A stretch of DNA of 12,646 nt from CAZVRZ01 sp964629965 (GTDB taxonomy: Bacteria; Chloroflexota; Anaerolineae; Anaerolineales; UBA4823): contig CAZVRZ010000148.1 of assembly GCA_964629965.1 (NCBI GenBank), positions 1 through 12,646 on the forward strand, read 5' to 3'. Below the pieces are notes generated by a model. It was not told the DNA's origin. It saw only the letters and a list, made by a program, of their open reading frames with translations, and did no database searches. Positions 6,123 to 12,646 of this stretch are shown in pieces; position 1 is the stretch's first letter, and each line of letters begins with the position of its first letter. A program made the translations under genes and the position numbers.

Positions 6123-7936
6123 GGCCGCACCTCCTTGATTTCTCCGAGATTGGGTATTTGCTGGATTTCTTTGACCTTCGTGATGAATTCGGTGTGACAG
6201 GCTGTGATCAGCTTGAGCGCTTCTGATTCTGGCACGCCCAACTCCTGCGGCGCAGCCAGCCCCTGCGGCGTGAACAGCGCATCCAGACCCAGGTCAACTT
6301 GCCAGAAGGGGCCGGGGAGGCTTTGTGGGCGCTGGTAGCCGGCCTCGATCAATGCACTGCTCAACTTGGACCCGGGCAGGGCCAGGGCCTGAGCGCCCTT
6401 CACCCAGGCACGCACCCGGCCGTAGCCGCGGTGGGTGGCATGCCCCAGGTAAAGGTCGCCGTCATCCAGATCTTTGAGCAGCAAGGCCAGGTAGCCCAGC
6501 ATCCAGGGCTCGGGGCGCTGCAATTCCAGGCGAATGCTAAAGCGCTCGCCGGGCAGCAGTGGGCGGTCGTCAAATTTCTTGGCATCTGCTGCACCACCCG
6601 AAAAACGGTCAATGGCCACGTGGTCGAAGAGCTTGGTCTTGCCTTCTGTCAGCAAGAGGCCATCATCCACCACCAGGCGGCCGCGCAGCGCCGTGTTGCC
6701 AAACAGGCGGCAGGTGAGGCAAGATTGCTTGTACAGGCCTGGTTCTTCCTGGCCTTCGGTGTTATCCATGCGCACCCCACCGAAACAGGCATGCAGGCGG
6801 GTAGGTTCTTCTTTGGGGGCCAGTGCGTGGGTCACAGCGCAGGCCGAGATGCGCCTGGCGTATTGGGCCTGCGCGCCGGCGTCGTTCCAAGCGTCTTCTT
6901 GTTTCGCATAGCCGGTGTAGTAATCCAGCGTGCGGGCGATCTTTTCTGCCCGGCTGCGCAGCACACCCTTGAAGCCTGAGCCTGGTAAGAAGATCTCATT
7001 GATTGCTTTGCCATTGTCTTTCAGTTTCAGCCGGGTGACAAAGGCCGCATCGGTAGGGCGCTCGCCAGATGCATCCAACTTGGGGGTGTAGCCCACCACC
7101 AGCAGCGGATCCAGAGTTTCCAATTCCAGCTCAATCACGACGCGTTGGGGCAGGTAACGTTCTTCGGCAACGACTGGGGAGACTGGTTCAGGAGCAGGGC
7201 CCAGCATGGCTTCGATTTGTTCTGGCTTGCATTCATCGACGGGAAGGTATTCTTCTCCGTCAGGTGCCTCAGCCGGCGGCAGCAGATAAGCCAGGAGCAG
7301 ATTGTCTTGTGAGAAATCCAGTGCAAACCATTGGATATTTTGCAGTTGAGCCAGGCCCAACCCACTGGTGGTGCGGCCGCCCAGGCGCACGCCTGAGGTG
7401 GCCCACAGGTCTAAAACGGCCTTCAGCAGGCGCACTTCTTCGGCAGTTGGTTCTTGAACGTGGAACTCAAACTTGAAGCATGAATTGGCCGGGGCCACTT
7501 CACGGTTATAGAACAGGCCTTTGCGCGCCGCGCCGGTTTTGCGATCCATGCCAACATGGTCACGAATTTCGAGGATATTGGGCAGCGCTTTTTTGGGCAA
7601 GGCATTCAGCATGGTCAGGCGTGCCGCCTGACCTCCGCCCGAAGTGCCCTTTTCGGGGCTCCAGCCAAAGAGGTCGCTGGTCAGGCCGGGTTGGCTGCGG
7701 CTCTGGGGATCTTGTATTGAACCTGTCACATAGGGGGCCAGGTCTTCGGCAGCGGAACGCAAAAGGCCCACCAGTGAGGTGCCAGGGATATACACTTGCC
7801 CCTGGGCATCGCGGCGCAGTGCCATGTCGCTGAACTGGCTGGCGCTGCCGGACCCGATATGAAAAGATCCCTTGAGCTCGAGCTGGCCGCGTACTACCAG
7901 GCGGTGGATCGATGTGCTTGTGTTCAGGGCTGTCAT
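6119..7936 (-). CDS. cas7: Cas7-Cas7 fusion (two Csm3-like RAMP domains)
   Basis: The 605-residue protein contains two consecutive RAMP domains, so one polypeptide should supply two neighbouring backbone positions on the crRNA. Domain 1 (about 12-210): GSFHIGSGSASQFSDMALRR (23-42) with D37 at the position of the catalytic Asp of Csm3, PGTSLVGLLRSAAEDL (51-66), and the Gly-rich loop LGGRTTSGLGLAQL (185-198). A linker of about 50 residues rich in Pro and Glu follows. Domain 2 (about 264-515): PTDAAFVTR (294-302) with D296 as candidate catalytic Asp, FLPGSGFKGVLRSRAEKI (316-333), a putative zinc cluster around C384, C406 and C409 (SCLTCRLFG), and GHATHRGYGRVRAW (498-511). Start and stop overlap their neighbours by 4 bases each (ATGA). 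Confidence 0.9.
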   Translation of the reverse strand: MTALNTSTSIHRLVVRGQLELKGSFHIGSGSASQFSDMALRRDAQGQVYIPGTSLVGLLRSAAEDLAPYVTGSIQDPQSRSQPGLTSDLFGWSPEKGTSGGGQAARLTMLNALPKKALPNILEIRDHVGMDRKTGAARKGLFYNREVAPANSCFKFEFHVQEPTAEEVRLLKAVLDLWATSGVRLGGRTTSGLGLAQLQNIQWFALDFSQDNLLLAYLLPPAEAPDGEEYLPVDECKPEQIEAMLGPAPEPVSPVVAEERYLPQRVVIELELETLDPLLVVGYTPKLDASGERPTDAAFVTRLKLKDNGKAINEIFLPGSGFKGVLRSRAEKIARTLDYYTGYAKQEDAWNDAGAQAQYARRISACAVTHALAPKEEPTRLHACFGGVRMDNTEGQEEPGLYKQSCLTCRLFGNTALRGRLVVDDGLLLTEGKTKLFDHVAIDRFSGGAADAKKFDDRPLLPGERFSIRLELQRPEPWMLGYLALLLKDLDDGDLYLGHATHRGYGRVRAWVKGAQALALPGSKLSSALIEAGYQRPQSLPGPFWQVDLGLDALFTPQGLAAPQELGVPESEALKLITACHTEFITKVKEIQQIPNLGEIKEVRP

Positions 7937-8409
7937 TCTGTCAACCTCCCCAGCATCTGCGCCAAAAAGGCGCGCAGTGCGGCTGGATACAGCTTCTGCT
8001 TGGTCTTGTTCAGTTCATCCGGTTCCAGCGGGCAGACCTTTTTGCAGCGTTGGTAGGCACCCACCAATTCTTCTGCCGCCTTATCCAGGGCAACAGCAAC
8101 CGGCAGGCCTGGCCGGTAGTGCAGCCAGTTCAAAATATCCTCAAGCAGGCTTTTGGTCTGGCCTGATTTGCGTGTTACCTCGTGCTTGAGATATGCCTGC
8201 CATTCGGAAGGGTTGGTGTGGCGCAGGACCAGGTTCTCTAGGGTGTGGGCGATGGCTTTGGCGCCTTTGTAGGAATTTTGCCGTTTTTCTACTTCTGCCA
8301 GTAAGGCCGCCTCCAATTCGTCGATCAGCAACTCAGCAGCCAACTGGTTCTGTGGAGAACGCGGCTCAAGCAGGTAGGCTTGGAAAAAATCACTGCGTGG
8401 GGGTTTCAT
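7933..8409 (-). CDS. cas11: Small helical subunit, Cas11/Csm2-like
   Basis: This 158-residue protein is charged and almost entirely alpha-helical in appearance, with no Gly-rich loop, Cys cluster or hydrophobic segment. Its size, composition and position between csx10 and the Cas7 fusion fit the small subunit (Csm2/Cas11) that lines the inner filament of type III complexes and contacts the target strand. Helical stretches include LIDELEAALLAEVEKRQNSY (28-47), AIAHTLENLVLRH (52-64) and LPVAVALDKAAEELVGAYQR (102-121). Sequence conservation in this family is low, so the call depends on context. It overlaps csx10 and the next gene by 4 bases each. Its own Shine-Dalgarno is weak (GGATTT), consistent with coupling to csx10. 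Confidence 0.7.
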   Translation of the reverse strand: MKPPRSDFFQAYLLEPRSPQNQLAAELLIDELEAALLAEVEKRQNSYKGAKAIAHTLENLVLRHTNPSEWQAYLKHEVTRKSGQTKSLLEDILNWLHYRPGLPVAVALDKAAEELVGAYQRCKKVCPLEPDELNKTKQKLYPAALRAFLAQMLGRLTE

Positions 8410-9539
8410 AGGCGGAAATCCTTCATTTTGTTTTCCAGGTGGCTCTGCAGATTCTTCCAGGACAGATCGTGCAAAGGCTCGCTGAAGGTCACCTGGCCAA
8501 AACCCTCACTGCGGCGCAGTCCAAGTCCCTGCACCGCCAGTCTTTGCATCCATTCCAGCACAACCTGTCGGTCGTTTTCCCCGAACTGAAGCAAGAAGGT
8601 AGACCCGGCAGTGATGGCCAGGTCATTCTCTTTGAATATTTTGCCTATGCCCAGCCATCCGGCAACGGTGCGGCTGGCAGCGAAGGCTTTGACGATCTGT
8701 ACCCTGGCGGGCGGGCTGCTTAAGACGGCCAGGTTTTCGGTGGTGAGGCTGGTAACCGGCCGCAGCAGTTCGTCAACCAGGATCAAGTCAGAGGTGCAGG
8801 TCAGGGCGGCAAAGGCCTTGCCAGGGTATTTGGGCGATGAGACGACGAGATGCTCGTCCCAGTTCTTCCCCTTTTGCTGCAGGCTGACTTTAACCAGGCC
8901 TGAGCGCTTGCGCCCCAGGTAACCCTGGAACTCCTGAGCACCCAGGGCGCCCTGAAGGGCCGCCAGGTCAGCCTGGCTGCACACCAGGTACCCGCTGAAG
9001 GTTTGCTGGGCGGCCAGCTCTTGCTGGCTGTGCAGAGAACCCTGGCGGGCGCTGCCGCTGCTGCCAACCACGGCTGTGCTCATGCGGGAGGTGAGGGTGG
9101 GGGAGACAGATTCCAAGGCGTCGCGACCGGTGTAAAAAGTGCGTTCCAGTTGGGTCAGGGGCTGCTGGCAGTCTGCGCAGTGCTGCGGCGGCTCGGGCAG
9201 AAAATCTTCCCACAGGCGGTCTACCACCCGGTGGGACGGGCCCATGAAGGATGGATCTTTGAGGAAGCCAGCATGCCGTTTGCAGGAGTAGGCTGAGAGC
9301 GGCAGCCGCCGGCCTTGCTCTGGATGGAGGTTGCCGAACTGGATGCCCCCCTCCACAAACAGGCGGCGAAATGCGGCGTCTTCTTTCTTGCCGGCCAGGT
9401 ACAGGTTGGCCAGCATGCCGCGCAGGGCGCTGCCGGGGATGTATTCCAGCGTTCCGGTTTCGTTGCCCATGGCGGGAGCGTCGCTGAAAGCGGCTGGGGT
9501 TTCAAGGGTGATGGTGATGGGGTAACGGGTAAGGGTCAT
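8406..9539 (-). CDS. csx10: Csx10 (Cas5-like RAMP subunit of type III-D)
   Basis: The 377-residue protein is the III-D counterpart of Cas5/Csm4, expected to bind the AUUGAAAC handle of the crRNA and join Cas10 to the backbone. N-terminal RAMP features are ITLETPAAFSD (10-20) and LEYIPGSALRGMLANLYL (31-48). A Cys pair, CADC (121-124), may bind metal with C86. The C-terminal Gly-rich loop GLGLRRSEGFGQVTF (338-352) is the most diagnostic segment, with a second Gly motif GWLGIGK near 294-300. The start has GGGAGGTG upstream and overlaps the preceding cas7 stop as ATGA. Length is in the normal range for Csx10. Confidence 0.87.
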   Translation of the reverse strand: MTLTRYPITITLETPAAFSDAPAMGNETGTLEYIPGSALRGMLANLYLAGKKEDAAFRRLFVEGGIQFGNLHPEQGRRLPLSAYSCKRHAGFLKDPSFMGPSHRVVDRLWEDFLPEPPQHCADCQQPLTQLERTFYTGRDALESVSPTLTSRMSTAVVGSSGSARQGSLHSQQELAAQQTFSGYLVCSQADLAALQGALGAQEFQGYLGRKRSGLVKVSLQQKGKNWDEHLVVSSPKYPGKAFAALTCTSDLILVDELLRPVTSLTTENLAVLSSPPARVQIVKAFAASRTVAGWLGIGKIFKENDLAITAGSTFLLQFGENDRQVVLEWMQRLAVQGLGLRRSEGFGQVTFSEPLHDLSWKNLQSHLENKMKDFRL

Positions 9540-10276
9540 TTTTCACCTCCCAGGAGTCTCCTCAGGGCTTGCAAGGCGGCAGCGTTGTCTGCCGGGGGAA
9601 GATCAAAGCGGCACTGGCCCCAGCCTTTGCGGCGGCGACCGCCGGCGGCGCGAATGAAGAGCAGGCTGGCGGCCAACCAGCCCAGGCATGCTTGCTCATC
9701 AAGGGCCGCCTGGCCGGCCGCGGCTGCGCTTTGCAGTGGGCGGGTGATGTGAATACTGCCGGTAAAATGATCCACAGGCTGAACAACCTCCAGGTTGAAG
9801 AGTTGGTGTTCGCGGGCGCGCCCGGTGCGCCGGTCGATGGCGGCGTGGGCGCTGGATGCCATGTCGCGTTCGGCCGCCACGGCCGGGGATGGCGAATCTT
9901 GCACGGCGTTTCGGTATTCCTGGGGGTATTCTGCCGGCGAGAACCATAGAGCGCCTTCGATGAGTGGTGAGCCGAACAACAGGCAGATCAGGCAGGGGGT
10001 GCTTCCGGGTTGGCAGTAATCGCCCATCTTGGGCTGCTGAACACCATCTTTGAGCAGGCGGCGCTGCCCCTGGCACATCAGCCGTTCTTGCTGGCCACGG
10101 TAGCCAAGCAGGTCAACGCAAGATTGGCGCAGCAGGCCTTTGATGGTGGATGCGGGGATATAGGCAAAACCCTGCGGGTCGCGCAGCACGCGCTCATCGA
10201 GGATGCCCGGGATGCCCGCACCACTGCCGATATGTAGATCGCCGTTGAAGCGCAGGGTGTATTCCAATGTACTCAT
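9536..10276 (-). CDS. cas7: Csm3-like Cas7 backbone subunit
   Basis: A 246-residue single-domain RAMP protein predicted to form part of the crRNA filament and to cut target RNA. The motif FNGDLHIGSGAGIPGILDER (10-29) places D27 where Csm3 has its catalytic aspartate, with the usual Asp six residues later (D33). YIPASTIKGLLRQSCVDLLG (39-58) is the following RAMP helix. C88, C95 and C98 (CLIC) resemble the Csm3 zinc site and lead into LLFGSP. The C-terminal loop AAGGRRRKGWGQCRF (210-224) is Gly/Arg-rich and fits RNA binding. A strong GGAGGAGAGGAG precedes the start, and the start overlaps the cas10 stop by 4 bases. Confidence 0.9.
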   Translation of the reverse strand: MSTLEYTLRFNGDLHIGSGAGIPGILDERVLRDPQGFAYIPASTIKGLLRQSCVDLLGYRGQQERLMCQGQRRLLKDGVQQPKMGDYCQPGSTPCLICLLFGSPLIEGALWFSPAEYPQEYRNAVQDSPSPAVAAERDMASSAHAAIDRRTGRAREHQLFNLEVVQPVDHFTGSIHITRPLQSAAAAGQAALDEQACLGWLAASLLFIRAAGGRRRKGWGQCRFDLPPADNAAALQALRRLLGGEK

Positions 10277-11859
10277 GCGGGTCTCCTCTCCTCCACAAGT
10301 TCCGTGATCTCCAGCGCGTCTAGCAGCACGGTGCGCTCGCTCTGCGCTCCGCTGAAGGGGGTTTGCTTGGGTTTGCTGCAGCCAAAAGCTTGGAGGGTTT
10401 TGCGGGTATTCTCCAGGCCGCTTTTCTTGACCAGGGCCCGGTAAGCCGCTTCAGCGGCGGGGCGTGTGCGCCAGAATTCGGAATACATGTATTTACGCTG
10501 TGACCGCTGGGGCACTTCTGCGGTAACCTGGCTGCATAGCGTGAGCAGGTTGGCCAGGTCTGAGAACGTATAGGGCCAGGATGTCAGTGAATATTCTGCG
10601 CCGGCCTCTGTGCGGGCGTAGTGCTTGCGCATGGTCTCTAGCTTTTCGGCATTGGCCGAGGTGATCATGGCAAAATCCAGCATGCCTTCAGTAATTTTGC
10701 GGCTGGCCCGCTGGCGCTTGGCGTTCTTGCGCAGTTCACCTGCCAGGCGGTGCAGGGCCACGAAGGGGAAGCTGGGCTTGGCAGCCACCACCCCCATCGA
10801 AAGGGTGAGATGGGTTTCGCCAGGGCGGCACAGGCTTAAGACCTGCTGGATGGCCTGGGTGTCGGGATCATTCGCCAGGGATGGGTCTTTGCCGGTCAGG
10901 TCAGCGAAGGCATTCCCCAGGGCCAGGGCAAAAGACAGGACTTTCTCGGCTGGCAGGAAAAGGGTCAGGTCGTCGCCGCCGTAAATGATCGGCAGCAAAT
11001 CAATCCAGCCGCTCTTCTTGCGATCGAGTCCGATGGCACAGGCGGCCCTGGCCACAGCTTTCAAGCTGACTTTTTCAATGGCATCCGCAAAGCGTTGGTA
11101 GAGTTGAGGGTCTGGGATCTTATCGAGCAACTGGCCGATACCATCCCCGTCGGCGGCGACGATACCGATCAGGCGGCCTTCTTGCCCTGGGGGCCAGATC
11201 TGCTCCAGGTCAGCGGGGAATTTGGGCTGGAAATCGGCTGGCCAAACAGGTTTTTTCAGGCGGGCTTGCTCCGCCCGGATAGCGTCGTCTAGCTGTTGGT
11301 CCATTTTGATTGCTTCAGCGCCTTGCTTGCGTTTCCAGCAAGCCAGGCAAAGGTGGCGCGCTTCGGCGGGGTCATCGCCAGGTGACCAGATCAGCTCGGC
11401 GGGCTTTTCAGGGTTGGGCATGGCCGGGTACTGCTTGCACAGGTCGCAGTGGCGGATAAATCCGCCCCCCAGGATGCCGCTGCTTCGGCCGCCGCGCTGG
11501 TTGGTTTCTTTGAGATGTTTGATCTTGTGAAATACGGCAGCCTGGGTTTGTGCAAAATGTTCTGCGCCGGGGTAGGCTTCCCAGCCGATGGTAATGCCCA
11601 AGGCGCCGCCCCCAATCTTCTGTGTTTCTTGTTGGATCATTTGTGCCAGTTTCTCTGGCTCTTGGGCTATAAAAACAAACTGCCCACCCTGATGCCGCAA
11701 GCATTGACAGGATGGGCTTACTGTTGGCGCCAAGCTGCGCACCTGTTCGCCAAGAAGTGCTACCAGGGCAGACGCGCCGCGTATGGTGCGCATACGGACG
11801 GTGCCAAAAATATATCCCTGGATTTGGTCTACATCTGCTGCAAGAAGATATTGCATCAT
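10273..11859 (-). CDS. cas10: Cas10, HD-less with intact GGDD cyclase palm
   Basis: The 528-residue large subunit begins YLLAADVDQIQGYIF (4-18), the N-terminal palm strand and loop of Cas10. RTIRGASALV (24-33) is the helix common to Cmr2/Csm1-like proteins. CDLC (138-141) and CLAC (171-174) form a four-Cys zinc site. The second palm starts GIVAADGDGIGQLL (232-245) and holds YGGDDL (293-298), the metal-binding GGDD needed for cyclic oligoadenylate synthesis. A helical C-terminal domain (about 400-528) follows. There is no N-terminal HD nuclease domain, consistent with many III-D proteins. The start at 11859 is chosen because GGAGGGAGG lies just upstream and the palm strand begins at once; the in-frame ATG at 11874 would put the Shine-Dalgarno inside the gene. 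It is first in the operon. Confidence 0.93.
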   Translation of the reverse strand: MMQYLLAADVDQIQGYIFGTVRMRTIRGASALVALLGEQVRSLAPTVSPSCQCLRHQGGQFVFIAQEPEKLAQMIQQETQKIGGGALGITIGWEAYPGAEHFAQTQAAVFHKIKHLKETNQRGGRSSGILGGGFIRHCDLCKQYPAMPNPEKPAELIWSPGDDPAEARHLCLACWKRKQGAEAIKMDQQLDDAIRAEQARLKKPVWPADFQPKFPADLEQIWPPGQEGRLIGIVAADGDGIGQLLDKIPDPQLYQRFADAIEKVSLKAVARAACAIGLDRKKSGWIDLLPIIYGGDDLTLFLPAEKVLSFALALGNAFADLTGKDPSLANDPDTQAIQQVLSLCRPGETHLTLSMGVVAAKPSFPFVALHRLAGELRKNAKRQRASRKITEGMLDFAMITSANAEKLETMRKHYARTEAGAEYSLTSWPYTFSDLANLLTLCSQVTAEVPQRSQRKYMYSEFWRTRPAAEAAYRALVKKSGLENTRKTLQAFGCSKPKQTPFSGAQSERTVLLDALEITELVEERRPA

Positions 11860-12055
11860 TGAGCCTCCCTCCATGAAACATAAGCGGTTATGTGGTTCGT
11901 CGCGTGGTTACCCTCTCCAGCGCGGAGTATCAATGTTAATAGGAAGCATTCTTGCCTCCTGTTGTGCATCCTGATCATACCCCAAAATCACCAAGCAATT
12001 GTCTCACACTTTCGAGAATCGTTCAACTCTTTGTCATGTTTGGGTTATGGCTTTT
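11860..12055 (-). promoter_or_regulatory. Upstream region of the cas operon
   Basis: This 196-base gap separates the transposase gene from cas10 and must hold the operon promoter unless transcription comes from the insertion sequence. A TATGAT hexamer (five of six to TATAAT) lies at 11974-11979 on the minus strand, 115 bases before the cas10 start, with no convincing -35 at normal spacing. The short reading frame at 11908-11949 lies downstream of it. The end of the insertion sequence should fall between about 11980 and 12055, but I could not identify its terminal inverted repeat. Confidence 0.4.
11908..11949 (-). CDS. Possible 13-codon leader peptide upstream of cas10
   Basis: An ATG at 11949 is preceded by a perfect AGGAGG (11955-11960) at 5-base spacing and opens 13 codons, MLPINIDTPRWRG, ending in TAA, 48 bases before the cas10 start. 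The ribosome site is better than those of several cas genes here. It could be a regulatory leader peptide or a chance ORF; coding statistics are useless at this length. Confidence 0.3.
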   Translation of the reverse strand: MLPINIDTPRWRG

Positions 12056-12646
12056 TCAAGAAAGGTGTTTTGCGGTAAGCAGCAAGCCAAAAGCTTCGGC
12101 GATATGGCCTTCATAGTACCGCCGGGCCTTTGCGGCATTATCGTGCCCGGAGCGTTTGATCAGGCCGATCACTAAATTATTCACAGTAGCTAGAATTCTT
12201 CCGGCAGCGCCGATCGTCATGCGGGTGGAATCTTCTCGAAAAGTAACATCACGCCGATAATGCAATCCGGTTTCCACCCCCCAATGCTTGCGTCTGAGCA
12301 GAAGAACTTCGGCTGGTGAAGCAGCCACATTTGGCAGGCTGGTGATGCCATACTCAATCTCGCAACTGGATTTGAAGACTTTGCCTTGGCGCACCCAATC
12401 AAACTTACGTTCGAGGCGGTAGACTTGTCCCACTCCAGGCCAGTCCAAGTAATCATTGAGCATTGAACTGGTTTGGATGGTGCGTTTCTCAAGTCTACCG
12501 TGTCCATAATTAACCTTGATGGCGGTCTGGAAATCTGTGGTGATCTTGCCAAAGCCTGGTTTTGGATTGTCTGGAGCAAATAAGCGCTCGATATCTTCGT
12601 GCAAACGCGGCTGGTTTGTTTTGACCGGCCAAACATAGTCGCCCCC
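12056..12646 (-). CDS. ISAs1-family transposase, C-terminal part (cut by window edge)
   Basis: The reading frame is open to the right edge, where it reads GGDYVWPVKTNQPRLHEDIE, a pattern typical of ISAs1 transposases (DYxxxxKxNQ). Further on are GHGRLEKRTI and HWGVETGLHYRRDVTFRED; in this family the Glu after HWxI/V belongs to the DDE catalytic triad, with the conserved DVxFxED downstream. The visible part is 197 residues, about half the usual length, and the first two catalytic Asp residues would lie mainly outside the window. No frameshift is seen in this part. It points toward the cas operon and ends 197 bases before the cas10 start, so it may mark the border of a mobile or rearranged region. 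Confidence 0.88.
   Translation of the reverse strand, partial: GGDYVWPVKTNQPRLHEDIERLFAPDNPKPGFGKITTDFQTAIKVNYGHGRLEKRTIQTSSMLNDYLDWPGVGQVYRLERKFDWVRQGKVFKSSCEIEYGITSLPNVAASPAEVLLLRRKHWGVETGLHYRRDVTFREDSTRMTIGAAGRILATVNNLVIGLIKRSGHDNAAKARRYYEGHIAEAFGLLLTAKHLS

Noticed and set aside
273..10276. Assignment to type III-A (Csm) or III-B (Cmr).
   Set aside because: Csx10, Csx19 and the TIGR03986-like protein together are characteristic of III-D, and no Csm4/Csm5 or Cmr1/Cmr6 equivalents with separate genes are seen.
10343..10360. A stretch in the 3' part of cas10 matches the CRISPR repeat at 16 of 18 bases (12 consecutive), so crRNA repeat sequence could pair with cas10 mRNA.
   Set aside because: A match of this size is plausible by chance in GC-rich coding DNA, and the handle does not continue. 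Without conservation in relatives it is not evidence of regulation.
11860..11874. Alternative cas10 start at 11874 adding five residues.
   Set aside because: The added codons are themselves the Shine-Dalgarno sequence for the start at 11859, where the conserved palm strand begins.
12217..12636. Second minus-strand reading frame overlapping the transposase.
   Set aside because: The other frame carries the ISAs1 motifs; this one shows no family signature and is a shadow.

Overview
The window holds most of one type III-D-like CRISPR-Cas locus, entirely on the minus strand. It is flanked by the leader-end of a CRISPR array on the left (1-69) and by a partial ISAs1-family transposase on the right (12056-12646). 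Base composition is moderately GC-rich throughout, and gene starts carry strong Shine-Dalgarno sequences (GGAGG/AGGTG types). The source is a bacterium. Type III-D modules of this composition occur in Chloroflexota, Cyanobacteria and several thermophile or environmental lineages. A Chloroflexota (Anaerolineae-like) host is a guess from gene content and GC, not something the sequence proves.

Reading in the direction of transcription (right to left): an intergenic region with a possible -10 box and a 13-codon reading frame leads into cas10 (10273-11859). A tightly coupled chain follows: a Csm3-like cas7 (9536-10276), csx10 (8406-9539), a small helical cas11/csm2-like subunit (7933-8409), a two-lobed cas7-cas7 fusion (6119-7936), csx19 (5526-6122) and a large TIGR03986-type RAMP protein (3620-5533). 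Six junctions in this chain are overlaps of 4 or 8 bases. After an 11-base gap comes a stand-alone CARF-domain protein (2784-3608). A 91-base gap follows, containing a long near-perfect hairpin. The last two genes are a 498-residue protein with a soluble N-terminal half and about six membrane spans (1196-2692) and cas6 (296-1192). A 226-base leader separates cas6 from the first CRISPR repeat. No cas1/cas2 adaptation genes are in the window.

How it likely works: Cas6 cuts the array transcript inside the repeat to leave the AUUGAAAC handle. The Cas7-type proteins, Csx10, Cas11, Csx19 and Cas10 form the RNA-guided complex. Cas7 lobes keep the aspartates expected for target-RNA cleavage. Cas10 has an intact GGDD palm but no HD nuclease domain, so immunity should depend on cyclic oligoadenylate signalling rather than Cas10 DNA cutting. 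The only visible ligand sensor is the CARF protein, which has no fused effector domain, and its downstream neighbour is the multi-pass membrane protein. The most interesting possibility here is a split signalling output: a soluble CARF protein (sensor and/or ring nuclease) paired with a previously uncharacterised six-span membrane effector.
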